A stretch of DNA of 64,000 nt from positions 14,756,001 through 14,820,000 of the forward strand of contig OU342635.1 in the NCBI GenBank assembly GCA_910589415.1, given 5' to 3'. Positions 1 through 11,910 of the stretch are shown here, piece after piece. Position 1 is the first letter of the stretch, and every line of letters begins with the position of its first letter. The notes beneath the pieces were generated by a model. It saw only the letters and a list, made by a program, of their open reading frames with translations, was not told where the DNA came from and searched no databases. Source of the stretch: Malachius bipustulatus (taxonomy: Eukaryota; Arthropoda; Insecta; Coleoptera; Melyridae). A program made the position numbers and the translations under genes.

Positions 1-27
1 TTTCCGAAGTATCCTTTATAAAGGCCT

Positions 28-610
28 TCAAATGGTCCAATTTTCGTAAGTTTTGCTAGTTTTGGAGGACTTCCCCCTCCGCCCACTTGCGTAGGTATTG
101 TTGTTTTGACAATATTCGGTTGTATGCCAACTGCTGGTTCTGATACGATAAATTCTGATTCGGAATATTTCCTGGCCAGAGGCGGCAAGTTCATTCTCCC
201 CATATACATCATAACATGGAATCCAGATCAAAGTTATTTCGTTGCTCTTTGGTAGAGCACTCAAGGCTAGTTGAGAGTTCCAGATCAACTTGGACTTGCA
301 GTGGCTGCAGCTAAGGGCTTTTAGAACCGCTTGGCTGTCTGAAAATATCTTTATTGATCTGCGTTGGCAGTGCATCTTTTCCTGCAACTGCACACAGAGC
401 TCTATGGTATAGATTTCGGAAGTGGTGAAGGCCCAGGCGCGACAAGACTCTCTTCTTCGAGCCAGCGCTACACACCTCAGATCCAGTTCCTGTGGATGAC
501 TTAGATGTGAACCATCTGAAATCTGCTGTCACGAGTTCATTTCTGTTGTCCTCACACACGTCTCTTTCTGGGAGAAAGACCTTATAAGCATAGTAAGTCG
601 AACAATAACA
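28..610 (-). pseudogene. LINE RNase H domain remnant (non-LTR retrotransposon 3' part)
   Basis: Two overlapping minus-strand frames together read as the RNase H domain of a non-LTR retrotransposon. The upstream frame (311-625) carries a WFT..S-type start strand and a GSEVCSAG..K segment. The downstream frame (28-393) carries IFSDSQAVLKAL, which holds a catalytic Asp, then LIWIPCYDVYGENELAA, a decayed form of the WVPGHxGxxGNExAD motif with the His and final Asp lost. The domain switches frame near 390, so at least one frameshift is needed and the copy is dead. No reverse transcriptase is seen beside it, so only the 3' part remains; its own 3' end runs off the window or is lost. A similar SDSQ-type RNase H occurs at 57.8 kb. 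Family level is well supported, the clade is not. Confidence 0.7.
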
Positions 611-627
611 CTTGATAGGCAGCAAAA

Positions 628-3600
628 TAGTATATACTGACTAGGCAGCAGAAGATTTTTGCAGATTAAAAGCCTTGGCTGGTTTTCTCATCTCTTCATA
701 GATCGCGTCTCAATCTATGAAATTTGGGCTGGGTATGACATAGCAATTTTGGGATGTTTAAAAAGTTTATTCCTTTAAAAAAAAAATATGTTTTAGGGAT
801 TGAAGCTAGACTTGTCAGCATTAGTTTAAAATATGCACCACCTGTCCAATCATTAACCTTCTTTAAAAAATGTTTTATTAATCATTCGATACATTACAAG
901 CTTGGTTGAATACTTTTGCCCTGTAGGTACCTATCTAAAACTTAAAAGGGAAATGTTAATTAGAAACTCTCTTTTTGGGAAAATACCTAATCGAAGATAA
1001 CCAAAAATACATCCTGTTGTTAAGTAGGTACATACCATTGCAGCATACCAAGAAAATATCTACTGTTTAATGAGAATTATTGAAAATTAAAGTTTTTCCG
1101 GATCTTCCGATTTCCGATTGTGAGTATAACGTAGCAATGAAGCAGCGTTAGCTTAAGAAAATCCCTTTTAGATTTCCAATTTTATTTCAAACACGATTAT
1201 GACCCTTTCTACTGTATTTTTCTGATATTCTCTGTAGCAAAATAGTTAAGCAAAGTAGAGTTTTTGCATTAGAGAAATGAAATCGGTACATCTGAGAGGT
1301 GGACCGGATAGGACGTGTATCAGTCCTCATATATATTCACAGAGTGGATGTCGACGCCGGTTGTCGAGACGGCACGCGTCCCCCCGGTCTAATGAAGCGT
1401 CCTCCCTCTCTGCCGACTACACTACTCGCACCAAATATACTGCATATTGAGGTATTAACATTTATCGAGTCCCGAGCCATCAACTCTGCTTTCACGCTAT
1501 TTCTTCGACACGTAGTCCATTCCCCGACACCTACAGGGATAGATAGGGATTCGGGCCTTCTCTCATTTACCGTCTCTCCTTCACTTTTATGCGATGTTTG
1601 AGGTTTGATCTACAAGAATATCGAAGAGGGAAGTTTTACGGCCCTTCTAAATTAACTGTGCCGTGAATTAGGATTTTTTTATACACGCGCCTTATTGGTA
1701 ATGCAGATCAGATATGCTCGGGCACGCCACAGCGCTTTTTCATGGGAAATATATCATTCATAATTTTTTATGGGATTGATTTAACGGCAGTAATTTTCTG
1801 TAGAAATTAGCACAAGTTGCTCATTACTTAACGTTATCCACTAAAGTTAATTGTTGATATAGGTATATTTCTGCTATTCTTTTCAAAAATACATATCTAA
1901 ATGCAAAAATAAGAATTTTTTCATTGTGGTTGGCTATTTTTTGTTTTTATTGTTCCAAAAAGTTGTTTAGATACCCAGATAATTTCAGAAAAAGGAAACA
2001 AAAATTTTTCTTTCAGTTACCTAAATAAAAAATACATTCATCCTTTTTTTGTAAATTTCCTTTAAAATGGATAATTATTTTATGTAGCTACCTACAACAG
2101 AATTGGAAACTAAGAAGATTATCTATGCAAAAAAGTATCTTAAAAATTGTTCTCATGCATTTATCATGTCACTGTTTATTAAAACTCTAGACAATTTTAA
2201 CATCATTTTGCTATTTTTTTATTCATGACAAAGCGTAGGTAGGTACGATTAAACAAAATTATTGAATAGTAGGTAGTCGCAGTAGTAAGAACTAGATCAA
2301 AATAACGTGACATATTGCTGGCATGCAATAGTGCAGAGGGACTTTTCACCGATGTCAATAAAACTTTATGATATAATAGTGCAATTATATATTGTAATAT
2401 ACGATTATGTTCAGTAATTTATTACATGGTCGAGTACAATTGGATTATAATTTGTGCAATTTTTTCAGTCTGGAGCGTAACCGTTCCCAATAATGGGGAA
2501 TCAATATTGGTGCTGTTCATTGTTGCCAGTGAAGTAGGAGAGAGGAGAGCACGATTGATCCGCTGCTCCTGGCGAGTCACCTGCTGATTGACGGTGGTCG
2601 TACACGCTAATGAACACACTGCTAATCAAGGTATTATGTCAGGCCGGGATAGGCCAATTATTGACCAAATTACCCCAAACCAAACTACTGACTTACTGAT
2701 ATTATTGCAGTTCTAGTTTTATGGCTCCCATTTAAACACGATAATCACTAGTGACGTCACTGTACAGTACCTTGTGCAGTTCTGCTCAGCTGAAATCTAC
2801 CCACTTCCTGATGTGACATCAGCAAGAACCACCGAAATAACAGATAGATATAACAAAGCTAGCAAAGCTAGTTGAATTGAATATTTTTTGACACCTAATA
2901 GGTACTGACACGGTTTTTTTACTGACAGGGTGTACCATTTACCATTTACGTTTCAAGTTTAATTTTTTATTTGGCATCTTTTCTGGTAAAAACAATGTTC
3001 AAAAGCTCAGTTTTCAGTTTATTAATTTCTAAGTTTCTTTTCTATGTAGGTAAGTACCTACTTCAAATTTAGGAGCTGCTGAAGTGTATACATGAATATG
3101 TTGTTTTTGTGGTATGTTTTTAAGTGTCAGCATGATTTCGCACACTCACATTATTCGTAGTCAGACAGCAGAATACTTCAATAAATAATATGAGTTGCTA
3201 TGTTTCAAACTCTTTGGTGTTGGTGCATGATCATAGCTGATTGATCTTTAGCAGGTAATTCGGCTCGAAATTGTTTCGTATTTTTCTGGTCACCATAATA
3301 TAAAATAATTAATGTGTTTGCATACAGAATTATTCTCTTTGTATTAAACATTCATCGATGTCGTGGATGAAATAGTGTCCAGTTCAGGTTGGTTACAAAG
3401 CGACGAGTCCAAAATATAATTTATATGATTTGAATCCGGCAACAATTTAAGCAGTTTATAGACGTGTCTCTCGGCTTCGGTATCTGCATGCTGTGCAACG
3501 GTGATGTATCAGGCCTCGCGACCAATAATTTAAATACTATAATGCGCCAGTTGGCTAAGTTATGGTCCAAAGGTAGGCAGAATGCATCTCCTAAACCAGT

Positions 3601-4136
3601 CCCGATAATGTGACACGGCTATCTCAGCATTACGACGTCTACGAGATGCAAGTATGTTCGGACAACGCCCCGTCACTGTTCCAATGGCTAGATTGTAAAT
3701 TTATAAACAACCTACGCGACCGGCTTAAGAATCCACAATGTATCGAAATTATTGATGAGTCAACCCCGCTGATGATTCTCTTAGGATGCATAAGACGTCG
3801 TCCAAACGTCCTCGATACGCGTCCTCCTGCCTTCAAGGATCAAAACCGACCCGGTCGATATTATTATTCATGAACGTCAAACTTACCCAAGTTATTTGCC
3901 ATCATTTGATCTTTGCTTTACGTTTAGATTTTGTCAACCTATAGCCAATCTCATGTTCAAAGCAGTGTCAAGTTGGACGGAGTAGGTATGCGTATGATAA
4001 CTTGAAAAGTTAAAAAAGCAATCATCATTGACGTTGACGAGGATATAAATTTTTAATGAAACCATCACATTTTTACATAAACAGTTTTATTATTAGATAA
4101 GATTCTCAATGTTTTTAGAAAAAAAAATTACTCACA
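628..4136. other. AT-rich unique DNA, no recognised gene
   Basis: I find no protein family, RNA gene or complete element here. Three blocks have clearly higher GC than their surroundings and short open frames that I do not recognise: about 1290-1640, 2440-2640 and 3440-3880. At 2927 a lone CAGGGTG-type sequence, the same end that many foldbacks in this window carry, appears without a partner. Confidence 0.5.
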
Positions 4137-4138
4137 TA

Positions 4139-4980
4139 CAGTGTGTGTCACAGGCATGGTACACCCCCTTTTTTTTTCTTTATTTTTGGAGATAATTTTT
4201 TGAACTTTGGTACGTCGCATATTCTCGATAGAGCGCACTTTTTAGCAGAAAATTGAATTTTTTTCCACATCCGGTTTTTCCGGAAATGTTACCAACTTTT
4301 TATTTTTAAATGGGACACCCTATATATTATTATATTTTTGAATTCTATACATTTGTACAAATCCAACAATACCACATAAGTACCATTTTAAATGTCAAAT
4401 TTGTTTTTATTTAATTTTTTATTTCTCAATTCTAGTGTGCCATGACTTCAGTTATGTTCGTCACAGATGCAAAATGGTTACACCAAAATGTCCCTTATTG
4501 GAAGTACTAGCAGATGGTACCTCGGTACCAATATGGTACCATTTGAAAAAAATGAATGCAGCTCAAAAAATCATTCCGGTGCGCATTATTTATCGATAAA
4601 TCACTTAATTTATTACTTTGAACAAAAATTCGATTTTTCTAGCATTAAATGATCCAATTGGAGGAAAACGAAATAGTCATGGCACACTATAATTGAGAAA
4701 TAAAAAATTAAATAAAAACAAATTTGACATTTGAAATGGTATTTATGTGGTAATGTTGTATTCGTACAAATGTATAGAATCTAAAAATATAATAATATAT
4801 AGGTGTCCCATTTAAAAATAAAAAGTTGGTAACATTTCTGGAAAAACCGGATGTGGGAAAAAATTCAATTTTCTGCTAAAAGTGCGCTCTATCGAGAATA
4901 TGCGACGTACCAAATTTCAAAAAATTATCTCCAAAAATAAAGAAAAAAAAGGGGGTGTACCATGCCTGTGACACACACTG
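4139..4980. mobile_element. Foldback/MITE-type DNA element with about 308-bp terminal inverted repeats
   Basis: The left arm (4139-4447) and right arm (4675-4980) are near-perfect reverse complements. The ends read CAGTGTGTGTCACAGGCATG and its complement, each next to a TA dinucleotide (4137-4138, 4981-4982), as expected for Tc1/mariner-type insertion. The roughly 227-bp centre holds a run of GGTACC-rich short palindromes and no transposase. A transcript would fold into a hairpin of about 300 base pairs. The reading frame at 4467-4652 lies partly in the arm and resembles no protein. No second copy is present in the window. Confidence 0.85.
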
Positions 4981-4982
4981 TA

Positions 4983-6351
4983 TATGCAATAGATATTTTA
5001 TTTACATTCAAGTCGTCTTGGCTTTAAAGAAGCGAAACTTATCTAATGCAATACTTCATCATATGATCATTATCATTTTAAAACTATAACTTTAACGTAC
5101 CTATTCAGGGTAATGACAAATTTGAAAAAGTGTTAAGACTAGGGAGCTATGATAAGTTAATTTCAAAAATAATTTATAAAGAGATTAACTGAGGCATCAT
5201 CACAGTTTCCCTAGATGAAAATTTTAAAGCAGAAACGGGAGCCAACGAAATTAACGTAAGCGATTCGAGTTAGAGTAACGGTAGTAGTGTAAGCGAAGAA
5301 TGAATAACAACACTTAGGGGATAATTTGTCTATGGCTTTAGGCACTTGAATTCTTCCTTATGATAGCTATAAAAAGCTAATGGAGGCGCTACTAGAAACG
5401 CTTGTGTGTTGTATATGCGACCCCATTGAGATGGAGATGTGCCTTATGGACCATAATATTACTGAATGACTACGGAAGGCGAGCCGCCGTCTAAGCGACA
5501 CGGCGAGGTAAAAAGGCCGCTACCAGGACAAACTCTAGTCAAACATTACTACTATTATTATTATTATACCTACAGGTTATACTATAAGAGTGAAGGTTTT
5601 TTCAAATAATGACGATTTATTTTTATTAAAGAATCAACTTCTGGCTCATTAAATTCAAGGTGAGAGTAAAATATTGACGTAATTAGCTCCTAATCGCCCC
5701 CTTATAATAATTATACGTTTGATCAAGTGGATTGATTACGGCAGGTAATGAAAAAGGAATTTTTCCACTTTAATTTAAGTATATGTATCTTTAACATACG
5801 GCGACGAACTGAAGAACTAAAGACAAATATAATGTCAGTGATGAAAGTAATAAATTTTTTTTACAGGTGGTTGAAAAGTATTCCTTTTTATCATATTTCT
5901 CTGATTTTGATGTTTGATAAAAAACAACGTATGCATAAATTTTCGTTAATTTCTTTTTTCATCTATTAACTATTTCATAAAAAATAAAAAACACTCGGGC
6001 AACAAATTTTCACGATAACTGTAGCTAATTAAATTCCACATTTTCTATCTTGCTTTTTTGTTTATTTTGGACCAAATCTGCTTTTAAATTTTTTAGCCAA
6101 TATTAAAGATATATTGGCTAAATCTATATCTAAGGAAAAAAAGAATACTGAAAATATGGGTCAGAGCTTCGTTATACAATAAAAAAATAAAATGTAAATT
6201 GGGAAAATTTTTCCTTAAACGGCTCCATTATATCATGTACATTTTTTTTTGCTTTTTTATTATTTTTTATTAAAGATCCCTGCCCGTACAGAATTTTATG
6301 AGAACGTAACATATAAAAAATGTAAATTAAATTACTCTTAATTAAATTACC
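4983..6351. other. AT-rich DNA with a possible retroposon 3' tail
   Basis: No gene is recognised. Between about 5395 and 5572 a GC-richer stretch contains a compact hairpin-forming GCCGCCGTCTAAGCGACACGGC-type core (near 5490-5515) and ends in (ATT)n at about 5549-5567. That arrangement is typical of the 3' end of a non-LTR retroposon, but there is no coding sequence to confirm it. Confidence 0.3.
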
Positions 6352-6592
6352 CCGAGCGGGCGGTAGCTCGGCGGGTTAAAACATTAAGACTGTCATCGAC
6401 TGGATTCGAGTCCCAGTCTCAACATGGATGTTTGTGTTCGTCTATTCAACTATTTATAATAGTAAACATGCGTGTGTGAGAAGAATGAGCTAGTTCTCGA
6501 AGCCCAAAATTACTGGCTTGTTTCATCAACATAAGACCGATGTTCCATCCTTAAAAAACTACTCTTGTATTATGTATACGTATTTTTTTTTA
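6352..6592 (+). mobile_element. tRNA-derived SINE (candidate)
   Basis: A box-A-like TAGCTCGGCGGG (6364-6375) is followed 27 bases later by a box-B-like GATTCGAGTCC (6403-6413), the internal RNA polymerase III promoter of a tRNA. The T-arm pairs (ACTGG with CCAGT), but there is no matching acceptor stem and the T loop is too long, so this is not a working tRNA gene. About 170 bases of unrelated body follow, ending in a T-rich tract near 6581-6592. Head plus body plus simple tail is the layout of a tRNA-derived SINE. I see no second copy in the window, so the boundaries are approximate. Confidence 0.55.
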
Positions 6593-7901
6593 TTTAATAT
6601 CGAATGTAAGCCTACAATGAATTTGTTTATTTTCAACAATTAAAAAGATATATCCAAAATGTAAAACTCGCTTTTTCAGTTTTTTCAGGATATTTCAGCA
6701 CTACTGATGGAGGATGAAATCAGCGAGATAAATAGATCGCTCTGTATATAATATTCAGGGAATAAAAACGATGGCATTGATCGTATATAAACGTGAACGA
6801 TGTAACGGTGTGATTTTCACATCCCATCCAACACTCCATATATGAAGAACAAGTCCATTATCTCGAAAACGTCAAAAGTACCTAGTTTGAATGGGGAATA
6901 AAATGCGGAATGAAGCCGATACAAAACAACACAAGACTGACATTTCGTATTGTTCAATACCTGAACACTATCAGTGACTCTTTGTCGTAGGTGTTACATG
7001 ATTTTTACTTGTTCGTTGGATACCTATAAAAAAATGTCAATTAGATTAATCCCAGTCCCAGTTGAAATCTACAGGAAATAGAGCAACGAACGTGCGAAAT
7101 CGACGAGTAGGTATGGTTGGTAGAAACTTCAGCTGCGGAGCGTTTGTTATTCTATCTGAAGAGGGAACGGGAATACAACGTGTCCCTTCTGGACGTAAAT
7201 CACTCACTCTGCTGTCTTGCACGCTGACTGTGAAAGATTTGCGACTAAGCAAATGTCACAGATCAGCAAGAAAAAAGCCCCTATCTGTGCTCTCTGTCTC
7301 TAGATTCCCTCTAACAATCTGCCGCCAACACTGACCCTGCCACACGTACGCGTTTCTTTGCCAAATAATAACTATTTGTCTAAATAACTCTCTCATGAAA
7401 TATACGATAGGTATATCATTATCAATCCAAATATACCAAAACTTTAATTGATGATGATAAAAAGATATTTTTTGCAATAAGTACCTACGAGCCACTTTGC
7501 TCAAAAGCTACGAGGAGATAGAAACGATACCTTTACTTATTAAGTTTTCATTTTTCACCAAGATGTTGGTATTTAATTATTGATAAAACCGGCAACTATG
7601 TATTTTTTTGTAACAGAATCCATATACCCACACCTACCTGGTCTGATAAAGGTTTTACCAAGTGTTAACCGACAATCGACATGCGACTCTGATATTTTAC
7701 AAATTTTTTTCTGTATAGGAAGAATCTGTCAATTTCTTTCTTAAAAAAATTCTAATTTTTTATAAAGTCGTATTGGCAGCTAACACTTTTAACATTTTGG
7801 AATGCGTTTTTCTTGTATCTGTCAATTTTTTTCTAACTTCTGTTTTTTAATTTGTATAATAATTGCATGAAATCCTAACACTATATGCTGAATAGTATTT
7901 T
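6593..7901. other. AT-rich DNA with a small foldback fragment and a GC-richer block
   Basis: Bases 6655-6705 match the inner arm of the 8789-9755 foldback family (the TTTTTCAGTTTTTTCAGGAT segment). The block at about 7045-7335 is GC-richer, with open frames on both strands that I do not recognise; it may be an exon, a regulatory block or an old repeat. Nothing else is recognised. Confidence 0.4.
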
Positions 7902-8000
7902 GATTGATGATCAATAAAACACTAAATAATGTTTTATTTATCATCAATCAGAATGCAGAGATCCTATAAAGTAAGGGTTGAAAACATAAATTTTATGAAT
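7902..8000. repeat. Hairpin repeat, copy 1
   Basis: A 19-bp stem (7902-7920 with 7931-7949, one mismatch) closes a 10-base loop. It is followed by a flank of about 50 bases (7953-8000) containing GTAAGGGTTGAAAACATAAA. A hairpin of the same type with the same flank recurs at 54823-54955, so stem and flank form a dispersed repeat unit. What mobilises it is unknown. Confidence 0.6.
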
Positions 8001-8641
8001 AGTATTTATTTTTTAATACATTCCCGTTGAGCAATGGTGGTCAGTTTCGTCAGAAGTCAACAGCAAGAAATTTCAATACTCTCTGCAGGTACATTTAAAA
8101 AATCAAAAAGTCTTCTCAATAACTTGTCTCAGTAATTTATTTTGGAAAAAAAACGATGATACGTCAAATTTTGAATATAAATTGGTAGGTACATATTTAT
8201 TGATGGAGTGCTATAATCGCATAGTGACCAGAAGGAAAATTCATCATCATCATAAATACAGTACCTATACAATAAAAATGGTATAATTACTAGAATAAAC
8301 CCTGATCCTGATGTCACACACTAAAATTGAAGTTTTGCAGAAGTGTGAAGTAAGTGGCGGATGACAATAGTTTATGTGACTATAAAATAATTCTCAAGAG
8401 GAAAATTCTCCTAAATCCATAGAGCTAGTGTTTTTCCCCAGTGGGCTATGTCTATTCATTTATATTTTCTATTCATGTATTTTTACAATTCATGAGTGTA
8501 CCTACAAAACAATTTCTTTCTGATATTACTTATTGACGAACATTTACATGTTCGTATAGATTTGACAAATTTTATTCTTATCTACAGATCTTTTTTTTTA
8601 TCTCCCTTGGCATTGGAATCTTGAGAAGAAGCAGAGATACG
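8001..8641. other. AT-rich DNA, nothing recognised
   Basis: No gene, repeat pair or RNA feature could be supported here. Confidence 0.5.
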
Positions 8642-10500
8642 CAGGGTCGGTTAAATTAGAGAAAAGTTGCACTATTTTTTTACTTATTCAGAATATGAAA
8701 TAAGTTTTGGGATAACTTCAGTCGTTGCTGAACATGCTGAAAAGCTCAAGATTTTAAATTTTAGCAAATTTTTTTTTTATACAGGATACAGGGTGCACCA
8801 TGTATCCTTCTCTATATTGCTATCTCTTAACGCTAACAGATATAGGCTCGGTTAAACAAGTCCAAAGAAGCGCATTTTTGTGGCCATCTCGAATCAGTCA
8901 AGACATACAAAATATCACCTTCAGGGACCGTTCCTGAAGTATCCTGAAAATACTGAAAAATAGAGATTTCTTATTTTTGCCATATCTTTTTTATTATTGG
9001 AGATTAATAAATAATTTTTTGTGGTCTTACATAAGTCGGCAAGAGCTACCCATCTGACATTTCAAAAATTTTCAAAGCCGACTAGATCCCAGGATTTTCA
9101 TAGTCAACTTTCGTTTTTCTTGTGGCCACCATATTGTTTTTTTATGTTGTTCGGTATAAAAAAAAATCATAAAAACTAAAAATTGTTAAACTTCAAAAAA
9201 TATATTAAAAAATTTTTTATTCTTCTTTTTTCTTTACAAAAAAGACAAACTTTTAAGACCGAATTTCATAGAAAAAACCATACGGCAAGCACTATTTCGA
9301 CGTATTTTACAAATGTTGACGTTTTTCGACTATTTTTTTGGGTTTTCTTTGAAAAAGGATATAATAAAAATTAGAAAATTTTTTTTTGAAGTTTATTAAT
9401 TTTTAAAATAACAATATGGCGGCCATAAGAAAAACGAAAGTTGACTGTGAAAACTTTTGGTTCTAGTCGGCCTTGAAAATTTTTGTAATGACAATTGGAT
9501 AGATCTTAACGGCTTATGTAAGCCTAACAAAAATTATTTATTAATTTTTAATAATAAGCAAGATATGGCAAAAATAAGAAATCTCGGTTTTTCAGTTTTT
9601 TTCAGGATAATTCAGGAGCAGTTAAAGATATCTTGCATGTCTTGACGAATTCGTGATGGCCACAAAACTGCGCATCTTTTCTCTAATTTAACCGACCCTG
9701 TATCTCTTAGCGTTCAGGAGATAGCAATATAGAGAAGGATACGTGGTGCACCCTGTATTATTGAAAACAAGTCGTGATGAGATATCCGTTTGAAATTACA
9801 AAAATTTCCAAAGCCGACTAGATCCGACAGTTTTTATAGCCAAGTTTTGTTTTTATTGTGGTTGCCGTTTTTTTTTTTTCAGAAGTTCGGGATCCTTTGG
9901 TATTTTCGAGTATAATTTGGTGTCCTGCAGCTATCCTCGGGTGTCCTCGGGTATTCTTATAAGTAGGTACCTATAAAAAAATCAACTCTAGAAAAATTTT
10001 ATTCTGTATTTTTTCGAAAAAAAAGAACTTTTTATACCGAATATCATAGAATAATCAAAAAAAAAAACTAAAAGGCAAGCAATATGACTTTATAATGTCA
10101 TTCGCGGGAAAATTATGTTCTTTTTTATTATTGAATTACCCACTTTAATAATTTAATTAATAATTAATTCTGATTAAGTAGACACCTAATGTGATTTTTT
10201 CTTTGGGTGTTTTTTATACCTAATGACACGTAAAACAATATATCGATCATAAGGAAAAACGTTGAATATGAAAACTCTAGGATCTAGTAGCCTTTGAAAA
10301 TTCCTAAAATGTCAGATATGGATCGCTTTTCATGACTTATTAAAGCTAAAAAAAATAATAAACTTATATCTTCGGTAATAAAAAAGGTATGATGCACGGC
10401 TAAATAAGAAATTTCTATTTTTCAGTTTTTTTCAGGACATTCACTAACGACTGAAGTTTTGTCCTAAATTTTGATTCAGATTCTTAATAAGTATAATGGT
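8642..10500. mobile_element. Old foldback element interrupted by a younger relative
   Basis: The left piece (8642-8786) starts CAGGGTCGGTTAAATTAGAG and continues with the CGTTGCTGAA segment also seen at 26.6 kb. The piece after 9758 resumes at the expected place with the AAAGCCGACTAGATCC segment and runs to a decayed right arm near 10440-10500, whose AACGACTGAAGTT matches the complement of the left piece. Between them lies the complete element 8789-9755. The simplest reading is that an older member of the family was hit at a TA by a younger related element. There is no transposase in either. Confidence 0.6.
8789..9755. mobile_element. Foldback element, family CAGGGTGCACC, copy A
   Basis: The whole 967-bp element is a long imperfect palindrome flanked by TA on both sides. 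The ends read CAGGGTGCACCATGTATCC and its complement with one change. About 55 bases in, a second end of type CAGGGTCGG appears next to TA (right side ends at 9700), so a smaller foldback seems to sit inside a larger one. The arms share AAAGCCGACTAGATCC and CAGTTTTTTCAGGAT segments. The centre (about 9240-9330) is not palindromic and does not encode a recognisable protein. Copy B lies at 28472-29456 in opposite orientation. Confidence 0.85.
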
Positions 10501-11162
10501 CTTTACCTATACATCCAGGCTGTCCCAGAATTAAAAAGCTCTATAACATAGCAACATGAAAACAACCCCCACTTCATAATTCCCCAAGTTACAATAACCC
10601 CCACCCTTAAAAAAAATGAATAGGACTCTTTATATATTTTCAGATATTCAAAACAACTATTCGCTTCTCTATTCAGCTGTTTTTACAGTTTCAAAATTAT
10701 TTCTAGGTAACCAAAAGTCTAAAGGTGAATACTTCAAATTCCCGAGAATTAAATGGTGGACTGTTGTCTGAATGAATCTCATCTGGTAAGCCAAAAATTG
10801 CAAAACGTTTGTCTCGAACATGCATGGATTTTGAGAAATACAACATTTGGCAAAATACATCATGCATCTATATAAATACCCATCAAAATCAATAAATACC
10901 GTTAAATTTTTTTATAAATTATTACACAGTTTGTAAGTTTTAAGTTATTTTTTATTTCTGTCCCTCAAAGTTTATTCCCTGTTCTAGGAATTAAAATTAA
11001 AATATAATAATTTTAATAACTCTATAATAAAAATTTCAAAATTTTTTACATCTCTGTTCTTCTGTGTTCTCTGTTCTTCTCTGTTCTATATTACTTAGAA
11101 CAGATAACTTACATTTTTTAAATGAAAAAGAGTTTTATATCATATAACCAACGTTTTTCCTA
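10501..11162. other. AT-rich DNA, nothing recognised
   Basis: Near 10517 a GGCTGTCCCAGAATTAAAAA sequence resembles a decayed foldback end without a partner. The minus-strand frame at 10669-10863 (64 aa) is not recognised and has no conserved motif I can name. Confidence 0.4.
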
Positions 11163-11164
11163 TA

Positions 11165-11908
11165 CAGGGTGTTGATTTTCAAAGCGGGCCATAGGGGATT
11201 AGCATTGCGAAAGTGGTTTTTGAGGATTCCTGCTCGCCGTTTAAACTGACAGAAATGGCTTTGGTATCAAAATGAAGCTAAAATTATTGCGCATAACGCT
11301 TGACATCAGAAATTAATTTAATTTCACATTGTTTTCTAAAATTCTTCAGTAAAAATTCAAGTAATTGTTAATGTTCAATCACAAAATAGCATGCCTTGCC
11401 TAAACAATAATGACGTTTCTACGTTTCGACAATCCAATAATAAAACTTTATAAGTCAGTATATAGGTAATAATAAAGTCTAATAAAGTAACTAATAAAAA
11501 AAAATAAACTAATAAAGTTCTATTTAAAAATGGGTAATACAAACCAAGAAAGAGTCTTTAATGAAAACCTACTACAGTGTAGCCAGTTACAGGAGGGTTC
11601 GCGATTTATTTGCCGTGAATTTTTTTAATATAGACCAATGTTTTATTATTGGATTGTCAAAACGTAGAAATGTCATTATTATTTAGGCAAGGCATGCTAT
11701 TTTGTGATTAAACATTAACAATTACTGTAGAATTTAGAAAACAACGTGAAATTAAATTAATTTCTGATGTCCAGCGTTATGCCCAATAATTTTAGCTTCA
11801 TTTTGATACCAAAACCATTTCTGTCAGTTTAAACGGCGAGCAGGAATCCTCAAAAACCACTTTCGCAATGCTAATCCCCTATGGCCCGCTTTGAAAATCA
11901 ACACCCTG
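11165..11908. mobile_element. Foldback element with about 270-bp arms
   Basis: Left arm (11165 to about 11444) and right arm (about 11640 to 11908) are close reverse complements with ends CAGGGTGTTGATTTTCAAAG and its exact complement, each next to TA. The arms carry AAACTGACAGAAATGG. The roughly 190-bp centre holds one ATG-started frame of 32 codons (11530-11628) beginning MGNTNQERV, which could be a scrap of a transposase but is too short to assign. Confidence 0.85.
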
Positions 11909-11910
11909 TA

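Noticed and set aside
6352..6425. Functional tRNA gene
   Set aside because: Polymerase III boxes are present, but there is no acceptor stem pairing and the T loop is too long, so a SINE head fits better.
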